Part shown: piece after piece, positions 8,028-17,317 of the stretch
Numbering within the stretch: position 1 is the stretch's first letter
How the letters are laid out: every line of letters begins with the position of its first letter
DNA from: Frigidibacter sp. RF13
GTDB taxonomy: Bacteria > Pseudomonadota > Alphaproteobacteria > Rhodobacterales > Rhodobacteraceae
Length of the DNA stretch: 64,000 nt
Assembly (NCBI RefSeq): GCF_026626305.1
Contig: NZ_JAPNUE010000010.1
Location: 37,320-101,319, forward strand
Direction: 5' to 3'
Translations under genes and position numbers: made by a program
Notes under the pieces: generated by a model
Told to the model about the DNA's origin: nothing
What the model saw: only the letters and a program-made list of their open reading frames with translations
Databases searched by the model: none

Positions 8028-9257
8028 ATGCGCCGCGTCGTCATCACCGGTATGGGGATCATTTCGCCCATCGGCAATTCTGTGGCCGAGGTCGAAGCCT
8101 CCCTGCGCGCCGGAAAATCCGGTATCGTCTTCTCGCCCGACTATGCCGAGCACGGCTTCCGCAGCCAGGTGCACGGCAAGCCGCAGATCGTGCTTGAGGA
8201 TCACATCGACAAGCGCAACCTGCGCTTCATGGGGCCGGGGGCGGCCTACAACTTCCTCGCCATGGAACAGGCGATCGCCGACAGCGGGCTGGAGGAAACA
8301 GACGTCTCGAACGAGCGCACCGGCCTGGTGATGGGCTCGGGCGGGCCGTCGACCTCGAACTTCTTCGTGGCCTTCGACACGGTCATCAACAAGGGCGCGC
8401 CGAAGCGCATGGGCCCGTTCATGGTGACACGCTGCATGTCGTCGACCAACTCGGCCTGCCTTGCGACGCCCTTCAAGATCAAGGGCGTGAACTATTCGAT
8501 CACTTCGGCCTGCTCGACCAGCGCGCATTGCATCGGCAATGGCGTGGAACTGATCCAGATGGGCAAGCAGGATGTGGTTTTCGCCGGCGGCGGCGAGGAG
8601 CTGGACTGGACGCTGTCGTGCCTCTTCGACGCGATGGGGGCGATGTCGTCCAAGTACAACGATGCACCGGAAACTGCATCCCGCACCTACGACGCGACCC
8701 GCGACGGGTTCGTGATTGCGGGCGGCGGCGGGGTCGTGGTGCTGGAGGAGCTTAGCCACGCGCTGGCGCGCGGCGCGAAGATCTATGGCGAGGTCACTGG
8801 TTACGGCGCGACTTCGGACGGCTATGATATGGTCGCGCCCTCGGGCGAGGGCGGCGAGCGGTCGATGCGGCTGGCGGTCTCGACCCTGCCCGAAGGGCGA
8901 ACGATCGACTATATCAACAGCCACGGCACCTCAACGCCGGTGGGCGACGTGACCGAAATGGATGCGATCCGCCGCGTCTTTGGCAAGGGCTCGACCCCGC
9001 CCGTTGCCTCGACGAAATCGCTGACCGGCCATTCCTTGGGCGCGACCGGTGTGCATGAGGCGATCTATTCGCTGATCATGATGAACAAGGACTTCATCGC
9101 CGCTTCGGCCAATGTCACCACGCTTGATCCTGCCCTTGACCCGGCGGAAATTGTCACCACTCTCCGGGAGGGTGTAAAACTGGATTCGGTTCTCTCGAAC
9201 TCGTTCGGGTTCGGCGGCACGAATGCCACGCTGGTCATGAGCAGATACCTGGGGTGA
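8028..9257 (+). CDS. fabB: FabB, 3-oxoacyl-ACP synthase I
   Basis: A 409-residue ketosynthase that elongates acyl-ACPs, including the cis-3-decenoyl product of FabA, and so is required for unsaturated fatty acids. The Cys-His-His triad is visible: the nucleophile in SACSTSAHC (about residue 165), one histidine in [11 protein letters not shown] (about 300) and one in [12 protein letters not shown] (about 335), with the C-terminal [11 protein letters not shown] glycine loop. The start has AAGGAG eight bases upstream. It is the middle gene of fabA-fabB-fabI. Confidence 0.97.
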   Translation: MRRVVITGMGIISPIGNSVAEVEASLRAGKSGIVFSPDYAEHGFRSQVHGKPQIVLEDHIDKRNLRFMGPGAAYNFLAMEQAIADSGLEETDVSNERTGLVMGSGGPSTSNFFVAFDTVINKGAPKRMGPFMVTRCMSSTNSACLATPFKIKGVNYSITSACSTSAHCIGNGVELIQMGKQDVVFAGGGEELDWTLSCLFDAMGAMSSKYNDAPETASRTYDATRDGFVIAGGGGVVVLEELSHALARGAKIYGEVTGYGATSDGYDMVAPSGEGGERSMRLAVSTLPEGRTIDYINSHGTSTPVGDVTEMDAIRRVFGKGSTPPVASTKSLTGHSLGATGVHEAIYSLIMMNKDFIAASANVTTLDPALDPAEIVTTLREGVKLDSVLSNSFGFGGTNATLVMSRYLG

Positions 9258-9264
9258 GGGGCAG

Positions 9265-10059
9265 ATGCCGGAACTGATGAAGGGCAAGCGCGGGCTCGTT
9301 ATGGGCGTCGCGAACGAACGGTCGATCGCCTGGGGGATTGCCAAGGCACTGGCCGACGAGGGCGCGGAACTTGCCTTTTCCTATCAGGGCGAAGCCTTCG
9401 GCAAGCGGGTCGAGCCCTTGGCCGCCTCGGTCGGCTCGGATTTCCTCGTCGATGTCGATGTCACGAACGATGAAAGCCTGGACGCCTGTTTCGCGGGCCT
9501 CAAGGCGCGCTGGGGGACAATGGACTTCCTTGTCCACGCCATCGCCTATTCCGACAAGAACGAGCTTACCGGGCGTTTCATCAACACCAGCCGCGCGAAT
9601 TTCAAACAGTCGCTCGACATTTCCTGCTTTTCCTTCATCGACGTCGCGCGGCGCGCGTCCGAGATGATGCCCGAGGGCGGGTCTCTCATCACGCTAACTT
9701 ATGGCGGGTCGAACCGGGTGACGCCCAACTACAATGTGATGGGCGTCGCGAAGGCGGCACTTGAAAGCTCGGTGCGCTATTTGGCCAACGACCTTGGCCC
9801 GCAACAGGTCCGCGTGAACGCCATATCGCCCGGTCCGATGAAGACCCTCGCCGGGGCAGCGATTGGCGGCGCGCGTGCCACTTTCCGCCATACCGAGGCG
9901 AACGCGCCCTTGCGCGCCAACGCGACGCTGGAGGCGATCGGCGGCACGGCGGTCTATCTGCTCTCCGGCCATGGCGCCTGCACCACCGGCGAGATCATCC
10001 GGGTGGACGGCGGCTTCCACGTCCTCGGCATGCCGCAGCAGGACCATCTGGGCGGATGA
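9265..10059 (+). CDS. fabI: FabI, NADH-dependent enoyl-ACP reductase
   Basis: A 264-residue short-chain-dehydrogenase-fold enzyme catalysing the last reduction of the elongation cycle, and the usual target of triclosan and isoniazid-type inhibitors. The cofactor loop GVANERSIAWGIAKAL is at about 12-27. The FabI-type catalytic pair Tyr-x6-Lys appears in NYNVMGVAKAAL, and the substrate loop SPGPMKTLAG follows. It begins seven bases after fabB. Rhodobacteraceae often have a second FabI elsewhere; this is the copy tied to fabAB. Confidence 0.94.
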   Translation: MPELMKGKRGLVMGVANERSIAWGIAKALADEGAELAFSYQGEAFGKRVEPLAASVGSDFLVDVDVTNDESLDACFAGLKARWGTMDFLVHAIAYSDKNELTGRFINTSRANFKQSLDISCFSFIDVARRASEMMPEGGSLITLTYGGSNRVTPNYNVMGVAKAALESSVRYLANDLGPQQVRVNAISPGPMKTLAGAAIGGARATFRHTEANAPLRANATLEAIGGTAVYLLSGHGACTTGEIIRVDGGFHVLGMPQQDHLGG

Positions 10060-10084
10060 TCTGTGTCCGCGAAGGGAGGTAGCT

Positions 10085-10771
10085 ATGCCCGTCGCGACCG
10101 TGATCTTTGACGCTTACGGCACGCTCTTTGATGTAGCAGGTGCCGCGCGCCGTGCGGCGGCGGAGCCGGGGGGCGAGCGGCTGGGCACGATCTGGCCGAA
10201 GCTCGCCGAGGACTGGCGGAGGAAGCAGCTCGAATATACCTGGCTCCGGGCGATCATGGGGCAGCATGCCGATTTTGCGCAGGTAACGGCCGAGGGGCTC
10301 GACTGGGCTTTGGAGGCGGCTGGGATCGGCGATCCGACGCTGCGGGCGCGGCTTCTGGCGCTTTACGACGAATTGCCCGCCTATCCGGAAGTACCCGCGA
10401 TGCTTGAGGCGCTGAAGGCCATGGGCCTGCCGCGCGCGATCCTGTCGAACGGCACGCCCTCGATGCTTGCCGCCGCGACGCGTTCTGCCGGGATCGAAAG
10501 CCTCCTTGACGCCTGCCTGTCGGTCGAAAGCATCGGCAACTTCAAGCCCGACGCGCGGGTCTATGCGCTGGTGACCGCGCATTTCGGTTGCGTGGCTGAT
10601 GAGGTGCTTTTCGTCTCTTCAAACGGCTGGGACGTGGCGGGTGCAAGCGCCTTCGGTTTCCGCACGCTTTGGGTGAACCGCGCGGGCCTGCCGGTCGACC
10701 GCCTGCCCGCAGGCCCCCACCATATCCTGTCCGATCTCACCGGCCTGCCTGCACTTGCGGCCGAAGGCTGA
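10085..10771 (+). CDS. haloacid dehalogenase type II-like HAD hydrolase
   Basis: A 228-residue HAD-superfamily protein. The nucleophile motif is DAYGTLFD (Asp about 9), motif II ILSNGTP about 115, and motif III lysine plus the VSSNGWDVAGA stretch match (S)-2-haloacid dehalogenases and related type II enzymes, including the WDVAGA loop. The substrate could be a haloacid or an unrelated phosphate; sequence reading cannot decide. The ATG at 10085 follows GGGAGG with good spacing; the frame extends upstream only as a shadow of fabI. It is 25 bases after fabI and may be the last gene of that transcript. Confidence 0.82.
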   Translation: MPVATVIFDAYGTLFDVAGAARRAAAEPGGERLGTIWPKLAEDWRRKQLEYTWLRAIMGQHADFAQVTAEGLDWALEAAGIGDPTLRARLLALYDELPAYPEVPAMLEALKAMGLPRAILSNGTPSMLAAATRSAGIESLLDACLSVESIGNFKPDARVYALVTAHFGCVADEVLFVSSNGWDVAGASAFGFRTLWVNRAGLPVDRLPAGPHHILSDLTGLPALAAEG

Positions 10772-10870
10772 CCGATAGGCCACAGGTCGCAGCGATGCCT
10801 TTGTGCGGCCTTTCCAACGCCCGACTTTGCGCTATGCAGGTCTCGTGCAGGTTGTAACCACGGAAGACCG

Positions 10871-11656
10871 ATGCTCGCGCTCTTGATTTCGCTATCGCTC
10901 TGCGCCGGTACCGGCCTGATCCTGATGGGTGGCCTCAAGGGCCATCGCGGCCTGCAGGTGGTCGGCCTTGACCCCGAGGCGATGGGCATGGGCCTGCTGG
11001 CGATCCTTGCCGCCGGGTATTTCTGGGGGCCGATGGTCGGCGCCGCGCTGATCCTCGCCGTGATGATCCACGAGTTCGGCCATGTCGCCGCCTACCGGAT
11101 CTGCGGCCATGCCGACGCCCGCTTTCGCCTTGTGCCGCTGATGGGGGGGCTTGCGATTTCGAACAGCTTGCCCGCGAGCCAGGAAAAGCAGTTCTTCATC
11201 TCGCTCATGGGCCCGGCAATCGGCCTCGCACCCATGGTCCTGTCGCTGAGCCTCTTCGAGCTCACCTACGACCGCGCGCCTCAGGCAGCCTGGTTCTTCT
11301 GGACCTTCGGCCAGGTGACGGCGGTCCTGAATTTCTTCAACCTCCTGCCGCTCTGGCCGCTCGACGGCTCGAAATGCCTCCGCCCCATCCTCGCGACCTT
11401 CTGGCCCGAGGCGGTCCGCCCCGCGACGCTTCTGATGTCTGGCATCGCCTTTGCGACGGCGGTCTACCTGAAATCGCTCCTCCTGATTTTCTTCTGCCTT
11501 ATGACGACACGCTCGCTTGCCCAAGCCGACATATTCTCGCGTCTTCAGCGCCCGATGCCGAAAGGCCGGGCGCTTCTTTGCCTCGCCTGCTATCTTTCCA
11601 CGCTTGCCGCCTTTTTCATGGGGTCCGGCAGCTATATTGCGGCGCTGCTGGGATGA
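10871..11656 (+). CDS. M50-family (site-2-protease-like) integral membrane metalloprotease
   Basis: A 261-residue membrane protein with about six or seven hydrophobic segments. The zinc motif HEFGH is at residues 67-71 inside a transmembrane stretch, and the third ligand lies in NLLPLWPLDGSK (Asp 165), the classic M50 pair of motifs. No PDZ domain is visible, so it is not RseP; it resembles compact S2P proteins of unknown substrate. The stop overlaps the start of the next gene by four bases (ATGA), tying it to a glycosyltransferase. Start: ATG after GGAAGACCG. Confidence 0.8.
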   Translation: MLALLISLSLCAGTGLILMGGLKGHRGLQVVGLDPEAMGMGLLAILAAGYFWGPMVGAALILAVMIHEFGHVAAYRICGHADARFRLVPLMGGLAISNSLPASQEKQFFISLMGPAIGLAPMVLSLSLFELTYDRAPQAAWFFWTFGQVTAVLNFFNLLPLWPLDGSKCLRPILATFWPEAVRPATLLMSGIAFATAVYLKSLLLIFFCLMTTRSLAQADIFSRLQRPMPKGRALLCLACYLSTLAAFFMGSGSYIAALLG

Positions 11657-13161
11657 GCGGACCCGCGAAACATACCCGCTCGCCGGGGTTCCCGGCTGCG
11701 GTGGGGCTTCTCTTCTACCTCGGCCTTCTGATGTACTGGTTCAGTGGCGCACCGATCAATCATGACAGTTCGTGGTTCCTGCATGCGACCGCGGAATGGC
11801 TGCGCGGCGCGCGGCTTTACCAGGACATCATGGAGGTCAACCCGCCGCTGATCTTTCTTCACCATGTTCCGGCGGTGCTTCTCTCAGATGTCTTGGGCAT
11901 CACCCGCACCCAAGCCTTCTATGCGACGATCCTCGCCCTCATCTTCGCAAGCCTGTGGTGGAGCGGGCAGATCGTGGCGCGCACCCACGGCAGGCGAACG
12001 GCATTGGTATTCCTGGCCGGCAGCGCGCTGGCGCTGGTCTTTCCCTTCTCGATCTACTTCGGCCAACGCGAACATTTCCTCGTGATCTTCCTCTGGCCCT
12101 ATCTCGCAGCCCATCTGACAGAGGGCCGGCCGGATGCAGGGTGGCGCGCGGTGACGCGGGCGCTCTTTGCAGCGTTCGGTGTTCTCCTGAAACCCTATTT
12201 CATCCTCATCCCGCTTACGGTTACATTTGGGCGTTTGCTATCCGAACGCGACCCGCGCGCCGTACTGTCTTGCGGAAATCTAACATTCGGTGTGGCCGGA
12301 GTCGTATATGTCCTCGCCGCGTGGTTGCTCTTACCGGCTTATTTCGAATCGATAGTGCCGCTCGCCGTCGCGACCTATGACGCCTATCGGTTGACCCCGG
12401 TTGAGCTGGCAAGCGCTTCGCAACCCTGGCTCGTCATTCCACTGTTTGCGGTTAGTGCCGCCGCTTGGCGAGCCGGGCTGCCCCGTGGCCTGCCCTATGC
12501 ACTGCTTGCCGCGACAGGCGCGCTTGGCGCTTACCTGGCGCAAGGGAATGGTTTCGACTATCACGCCATCCCGCTCTTCGCGCTTCTGTGCCTGTATTAC
12601 ACTTGGCTCGCCGCCGCAGCGCCCGGCGGGCCGACCCTTGCTCTCGGGCTCGCGGCTCTCGCGCTGCAAGCCCAGTTCACTTTCCGCGCCCATCCCTACA
12701 GCTATGCGATGGAAGAAGTCTTCGCCCCCTACATGTCCGGCCCGGACCGGGCACGGAGCATCGTGGCGGTGTCGCCGGACATCATGCCTTACTTCCCGCT
12801 GGTCGACCTGTACGGCACAGAGTGGGAGGGGCGTTTTCCAGTGCAATGGCCAGTCGTCGGGCCATTGCTGGAACTTGCCCGGACCGATTGCGCGACGGCG
12901 CCAGATCGCTGCGCAGAGTTGAATGATCGCATAGCAGGGACCGTCGATCTCGTCGCGCAGGACATTCGCGACAAGAAGCCCGACCTTGTGGTTTTTGACA
13001 GCAGATCACCCTTCTTCTGGCCGCTCGATAGCGACAGACGATACGATCTTCAGAAGCGCTATTTTGCCGAACCTTCCTTCGCTGCCGCCATGGCGGACTA
13101 CCGGTTCGTCGGCGAGGCTGAAAATCACCGATTTTGGCGCAGAATCGTCCCTTTGCCCTAA
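11653..13161 (+). CDS. GT-C-fold membrane glycosyltransferase (PMT/ArnT-like)
   Basis: A 502-residue polytopic protein with roughly ten membrane segments over the first 360 residues and a soluble periplasmic-type C-terminal domain. The first loop carries INHDSSWFLHATAEWLRGARLYQD followed by NPPL, the acidic loop-1 pattern of GT-C enzymes that use polyprenyl-phosphate sugars. Target and sugar are unknown. It is translationally coupled to the M50 protease. Parts of the gene (about 12200-12420 and 12980-13160) are visibly less GC-rich than the surroundings. The frame is open upstream inside the protease gene; the ATG at 11653 is chosen because of the overlap and the fit of the first hydrophobic segment. 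Confidence 0.72.
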   Translation: MSGPAKHTRSPGFPAAVGLLFYLGLLMYWFSGAPINHDSSWFLHATAEWLRGARLYQDIMEVNPPLIFLHHVPAVLLSDVLGITRTQAFYATILALIFASLWWSGQIVARTHGRRTALVFLAGSALALVFPFSIYFGQREHFLVIFLWPYLAAHLTEGRPDAGWRAVTRALFAAFGVLLKPYFILIPLTVTFGRLLSERDPRAVLSCGNLTFGVAGVVYVLAAWLLLPAYFESIVPLAVATYDAYRLTPVELASASQPWLVIPLFAVSAAAWRAGLPRGLPYALLAATGALGAYLAQGNGFDYHAIPLFALLCLYYTWLAAAAPGGPTLALGLAALALQAQFTFRAHPYSYAMEEVFAPYMSGPDRARSIVAVSPDIMPYFPLVDLYGTEWEGRFPVQWPVVGPLLELARTDCATAPDRCAELNDRIAGTVDLVAQDIRDKKPDLVVFDSRSPFFWPLDSDRRYDLQKRYFAEPSFAAAMADYRFVGEAENHRFWRRIVPLP

Positions 13162-13251
13162 CGGTGGGTATCGGTCGACTTTGTAGCCGGTACATCTTCA
13201 CGCTTGTCCCCGATCGTGGCCGCAGCCAGTCTGCGCCCGCAAGGAGGCAGC

Positions 13252-14079
13252 ATGACGGTTGATTTCTTTACCGCCGCCGATGGGGCGCGGCTTGCCTATC
13301 GGGAAGAGGGCAGGGGCTTGCCGGTGATCGCGCTGGCCGGGCTGACGCGGGCGCATACAGATTTCGATTTCCTCGCGCCACACCTGACCGGCCTGCGGCT
13401 GATCCGGCCCGACTATCGCGGCCGGGGCGCGTCGGAGCGGACCGGTGCCGCGACCTACACGATCCCGCAGGAGGCGCAGGACGTGCTTGCGCTGATGGAT
13501 CACCTCGCGCTCGACCGGGCCGCGATCCTCGGCACCTCGCGCGGCGGGTTGATCGGCATGGCGCTGGCGGCCACGGCAAAGGACCGGCTCCTCGGTCTTT
13601 GCCTGAATGACGTCGGCCCGGTGGTCGAACGGGCGGGGCTTGAGAAGATCTTCGACTATGTCGGCCGCAACCCTGCCGCCAAGTCCATCGACCAGCTGGT
13701 CGAGCGCTTTTCCCGCACCATGGCGGGCTTTGCCAATGTGCCCAAGGCACGCTGGCGCGCCTTTGCCGAGCGGCTTTACACGGAAGGGCCGCGCGGGTTG
13801 GAAATCCGCTACGACCCGGCGCTGCGCATGTCCTTCCTTGCCGCTTTCGAAGGGCCGCCGGTAGATCTCTGGCCGCTGTTCGACGCATGTGCGGGCTTGC
13901 CGCTCGCACTGATCCGGGGGGCGAATTCCGATCTCCTCTCGTCCGAAACCGCGACCGAGATGCGCCGCCGCCGCCCTGACATGATCTTTGCCGACGTGCC
14001 CGACCGCGCGCATGTGCCCTTCCTGGACGAGCCGGAGGCGCTGGCGGCCATCCGGTCCTGGCTGGAGTTGATGGAATGA
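13252..14079 (+). CDS. alpha/beta-fold hydrolase
   Basis: A 275-residue alpha/beta hydrolase. An oxyanion-region GLTRAHTDF follows the first strands, RPDYRGRGASERT is the usual post-strand-4 motif, and the nucleophile elbow is GTSRGG (Ser about 100). An acid is likely in the RGANSDLLS stretch and the histidine in DRAHVPFLDEPE. Substrate unknown. The ATG at 13252 follows AAGGAGG by four bases, which decides it over a longer reading from 13204. It overlaps the dehydratase downstream by four bases, starting a coupled trio that ends with pcaD. Confidence 0.85.
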   Translation: MTVDFFTAADGARLAYREEGRGLPVIALAGLTRAHTDFDFLAPHLTGLRLIRPDYRGRGASERTGAATYTIPQEAQDVLALMDHLALDRAAILGTSRGGLIGMALAATAKDRLLGLCLNDVGPVVERAGLEKIFDYVGRNPAAKSIDQLVERFSRTMAGFANVPKARWRAFAERLYTEGPRGLEIRYDPALRMSFLAAFEGPPVDLWPLFDACAGLPLALIRGANSDLLSSETATEMRRRRPDMIFADVPDRAHVPFLDEPEALAAIRSWLELME

Positions 14080-15053
14080 ATATCGAGATGATCCGCGCGG
14101 CGCAGGCGCGCATCGGCGCGCGCCTCAGGTACACGCCGTTCCTCTCTTCGCCCTTCCTCGATCGGATCGCCGGGCGGCGGATATTGGTGAAGCCCGAATG
14201 CCTGCAGCATACGGGATCGTTCAAGTACCGGGGTGCCTCTGCTGCGCTGTCCGCGCTGACGCCAGAAGCCCGGGCGCGAGGCGTGGTGGCCTTTTCCTCC
14301 GGCAACCATGCCCAAGGCGTGGCACTGGCCGGGGCCGAGCAGGGCGCGCCGGTGGTGATCCTGATGCCGTCGGATGCGCCTGCGGTGAAGATCGCCAACA
14401 CTCGCGCGTTGGGTGCGGAGGTCATCCTCTATGACCGCCAGACCGAGGACCGCGACGCGCTGGGCGCACGGATCGCCGGGGATCGCGGCCTGACGCTCGT
14501 GCGCCCTTATGACGATCCTCAAGTCATCGCGGGCCAGGGGACAGTCGGCCTGGAGATCGCCGCCGAGGCGCGCGCGCTCGGAATCGGGCGGGCCGAAGTG
14601 TTCGTGCCCTGCGGCGGCGGCGGGCTGACCTCTGGCATCGCGCTCGCGCTCGAGGCTGACGCACCGGGCCTGAGCGTGCGTCCCTGCGAGCCCGAAACCC
14701 ACGACGACATGCGCCGGTCGCTGGTGGCAGGCGCGATCCGCGCCAATGAAAACCCGCGCCCCAGCCTTTGTGACGCGATCGTCACACCTCAGCCGGGCAA
14801 CATCACCTTTCCGCTGGTCTCTGCCCGTGCCGGTCGGGGCCTTGCGGTCAGCGATGAAGAGGCGCTGAAAGCAGTGGGCGAGGCCTGGCAGCGGCTCAGG
14901 ATCGTGGCCGAGCCCGGCGGGGCCGTGGCGCTTGCCGCTGCCCTCTACCGGACGGCCGAAACCGAGGCTGACACGATCATCGCGGTCGTCTCGGGCGGCA
15001 ATGTCGACGCTGCCGTCTTCCGGCGCGCGCTCGACCTCGTGGAGGCCGCATGA
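14076..15053 (+). CDS. PLP-dependent threonine/serine dehydratase
   Basis: A 325-residue fold-type II PLP enzyme. The cofactor lysine is in GSFKYRGA (Lys about 50), the substrate loop in SSGNHAQG and the phosphate-binding loop in PCGGGGLTSG. There is no C-terminal ACT domain, so it resembles the catabolic threonine ammonia-lyase or serine racemase-like group (threonine to 2-oxobutanoate plus ammonia) rather than allosteric IlvA. It overlaps both neighbours by four bases, within a hydrolase-dehydratase-pcaD set whose common pathway is not obvious. Confidence 0.87.
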   Translation: MNIEMIRAAQARIGARLRYTPFLSSPFLDRIAGRRILVKPECLQHTGSFKYRGASAALSALTPEARARGVVAFSSGNHAQGVALAGAEQGAPVVILMPSDAPAVKIANTRALGAEVILYDRQTEDRDALGARIAGDRGLTLVRPYDDPQVIAGQGTVGLEIAAEARALGIGRAEVFVPCGGGGLTSGIALALEADAPGLSVRPCEPETHDDMRRSLVAGAIRANENPRPSLCDAIVTPQPGNITFPLVSARAGRGLAVSDEEALKAVGEAWQRLRIVAEPGGAVALAAALYRTAETEADTIIAVVSGGNVDAAVFRRALDLVEAA

Positions 15054-15829
15054 GCGAGCCGCGCCTTCATTGGCAGGAGGAGGGAGATCCAAAGGGTGCG
15101 CCGGTCGTCTTCGCCCATGCGCTCGGCCTTGACCTGAGGCTCTGGGACAAGGTTCTGCCGCTGCTGCCGACGGGGCTCCGCCTTATCCGTTTCGACCTGC
15201 GCGGGCATGGGCAATCCGAGGTCCCACCCGCCCCTTATGCGATGGGGGCGCTGGTGCGCGACGCTGAGGCGCTGCTCGACCGGCTTGAGGTTCTCGATTG
15301 TGTCTTCGTCGGCCTCTCGGTCGGCGGACTGATCGCGCAGGGGCTGGCGGTCAAGCGGCTCGACATGGTGCGCGCGCTCGTCCTGTCGAACACGGCGGCA
15401 AAGATCGGCACCCGCGCGATCTGGGAGGGCAGGGTGGAGGCTGTTCGCCAGGGCGGCATCACGGCGATTGCCGATGCGACGCTGGAACGCTGGTTCCCGA
15501 AATCCTTCCGCGACGGACCTGATGGGAGGCTCTGGCGTGACAGGCTGCTCTCTACCCCGGTCGAGGGCTATATCGGCGTATCGGCGGCGATCGGCGGGAC
15601 GGACTTAATCACCCCCACCTCCGGCCTGCGCCTGCCCACCCTGGTCCTCGCGGGCGACCGCGATGGCTCCACCCCGCCCGATCTGGTGCGCGAACTGGCC
15701 GACCTCATCCCCGGGTCGGACTTCCGCATCCTGCGCGGCGCCGGGCACCTGCCCCCGGTTGACCAACCCGAGGTGTTCGCGGCGAAGCTCTGCGACTTTC
15801 TCACCCGGATCGGGCATAGTTCGAGCTGA
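15050..15829 (+). CDS. pcaD: 3-oxoadipate enol-lactonase (PcaD-like alpha/beta hydrolase)
   Basis: A 259-residue alpha/beta hydrolase matching PcaD in length and motifs: FAHALGLDLRLWD in the oxyanion region, DLRGHGQSE, the nucleophile elbow GLSVGG (Ser about 87), an AGDRDGSTPP acid region and the GAGHLPPVDQPE histidine. PcaD opens 3-oxoadipate enol-lactone in the protocatechuate/catechol branch. No other pca gene is in the window, so the physiological substrate here is uncertain. It overlaps the dehydratase gene by four bases. Confidence 0.75.
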   Translation: MSEPRLHWQEEGDPKGAPVVFAHALGLDLRLWDKVLPLLPTGLRLIRFDLRGHGQSEVPPAPYAMGALVRDAEALLDRLEVLDCVFVGLSVGGLIAQGLAVKRLDMVRALVLSNTAAKIGTRAIWEGRVEAVRQGGITAIADATLERWFPKSFRDGPDGRLWRDRLLSTPVEGYIGVSAAIGGTDLITPTSGLRLPTLVLAGDRDGSTPPDLVRELADLIPGSDFRILRGAGHLPPVDQPEVFAAKLCDFLTRIGHSSS

Positions 15830-15904
15830 TCCTCGTCGCGCACGTCGCTTCTCGTCGGGTATCGTGAGGGGCGCACGGAGAGCCACGACGAGCGCTCTGG
15901 CTCG

Positions 15905-15927
15905 TTTGCGGCAGATTCTGTCGCAAA
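15905..15927. promoter_or_regulatory. inverted repeat upstream of the enolase-superfamily gene
   Basis: TTTGCG at 15905-15910 and CGCAAA at 15922-15927 with an 11-base spacer, 58-80 bases before the ATG of the next gene. The spacing fits a dimeric regulator site, but the arms are only six bases, so chance is possible. Confidence 0.25.
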
Positions 15928-15984
15928 TGCAGGGGAAGCGGCGCTGAGCCGAAAGCAGGGTCGGTGCAGAAAAAGGGGACGCCG

Positions 15985-17232
15985 ATGAAACTCAAGGATC
16001 TCGAAATCTTCGTCGTGGCGCCGCCCGCGCCGGGATGGGGCGGGCGCTACTGGATCTTCACCAAGCTCACGACCGACAACGGCATCGTGGGCTATGGTGA
16101 ATGCTACGCCTCGACCGTCGGGCCCGAGGCGATGCGCGCGGTGATCGAGGATGTGTTCAACCGTCATATGGCGGGCACAAATCCCGAAGAGATCGAGCTG
16201 ATGTACCGCCGGGCCTATTCCTCGGGCTTCACTCAGCGGCCAGACCCCACGGTGATGGGCGCCTTCTCGGGGCTGGAGATCGCCTGCTGGGACATCATCG
16301 GCAAGGCACGGAACCGCCCCGTTCACGCACTTCTTGGCGGCAAGCTGAACGAACGGCTCAGGTCCTACACCTACCTCTACCCTGAGCCCGGCAAGGAAAT
16401 TGGCGAGTTCTGGGTGAATGCCGACATGACCGCCGAGGCGGCGGCACGGTTCGTTGATATGGGCTTCACTGCAGTGAAGTTCGATCCCGCCGGCCCCTAT
16501 ACGATCCGCGGCGGCCATGACCCAAGCCAGTCAGACATCACCCGCTCGGCGCTCTTCTGCAAACGGATCCGCGAGGCGGTGGGCGACCGCGCCGACCTCC
16601 TGTTCGGCACACACGGCCAGTTCAACATCGCGGGCGCGGTCAGGCTCGCGCAGGCGATCGAACCCTACGGACCCTTGTGGTACGAAGAACCGATCCCGCC
16701 CGACAACCTTCTCGATTTCGCCGAAGTGCAGAAAGCGGTGCGCATCCCGGTCGCAACCGGCGAGCGCTTCACCACCAAGGCAGAATTCGCGACTGTCCTC
16801 AGGACGGGGGGCGCGCGCATCCTGCAACCGGCGCTTGGCCGCGCGGGCGGCATCTGGGAATGCAAGAAGATCGCCGCCATCGCCGAGGTCTTCACCGCCC
16901 AGATGGCGCCGCACCTTTACGCCGGCCCGGTGGAATGGGCGGCGAACGTCCAGCTTGGCGCCTCGATCCCCAACCTCCTGATGGTCGAAACGATCGAGAC
17001 AGGCGGGGCATTCCATCTGAAACTCATCAAGAATTCGATCCGCTGGGAAGAGGGCTATGTGATCGTCCCTGACGCGCCGGGCCTCGGCATCGACTTCGAC
17101 GAGGATCTCGCCCGTGCCCATCCCTATACCGGAACCGGTCTGCATCTGCAGATGCAGGAAGCGCCCTGCGATTACGCGCGCCCGAACTGGTTCGAGGGCG
17201 GCGCGCCTACGACGACCCGGCCCAAGGCCTGA
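15985..17232 (+). CDS. mandelate racemase/muconate lactonizing family dehydratase
   Basis: A 415-residue enolase-superfamily protein of the acid-sugar dehydratase type. The N-terminal capping domain is followed by a (beta/alpha)7 barrel with VKFDPAGP, then LLFGTHGQFN, YEEPIPPDN and ATGERFTT, and a late APHLYAGP histidine region. The two Glu metal ligands (YEEP, GER) are clear. Where mannonate/galactonate dehydratases have Asp (DxH), this protein reads G-T-H, so the first ligand seems altered. The ATG at 15985 follows AAAAGGGG; GTG at 15964 is less likely. A sugar-acid substrate is inferred from the family only. Confidence 0.85.
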   Translation: MKLKDLEIFVVAPPAPGWGGRYWIFTKLTTDNGIVGYGECYASTVGPEAMRAVIEDVFNRHMAGTNPEEIELMYRRAYSSGFTQRPDPTVMGAFSGLEIACWDIIGKARNRPVHALLGGKLNERLRSYTYLYPEPGKEIGEFWVNADMTAEAAARFVDMGFTAVKFDPAGPYTIRGGHDPSQSDITRSALFCKRIREAVGDRADLLFGTHGQFNIAGAVRLAQAIEPYGPLWYEEPIPPDNLLDFAEVQKAVRIPVATGERFTTKAEFATVLRTGGARILQPALGRAGGIWECKKIAAIAEVFTAQMAPHLYAGPVEWAANVQLGASIPNLLMVETIETGGAFHLKLIKNSIRWEEGYVIVPDAPGLGIDFDEDLARAHPYTGTGLHLQMQEAPCDYARPNWFEGGAPTTTRPKA

Positions 17233-17317
17233 GGCACCGGATTTCGGCACGAAATTCGGCCGGAACCCGTCACGGGTTCAGGTCCGCAATTTATGCAGGA
17301 TTTCGGCCCCTCCCGCG

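Noticed and set aside
7533..8924. 463-codon minus-strand frame opposite fabA and fabB
   Set aside because: Both sense genes have intact catalytic motifs; the antisense product has low-complexity composition.
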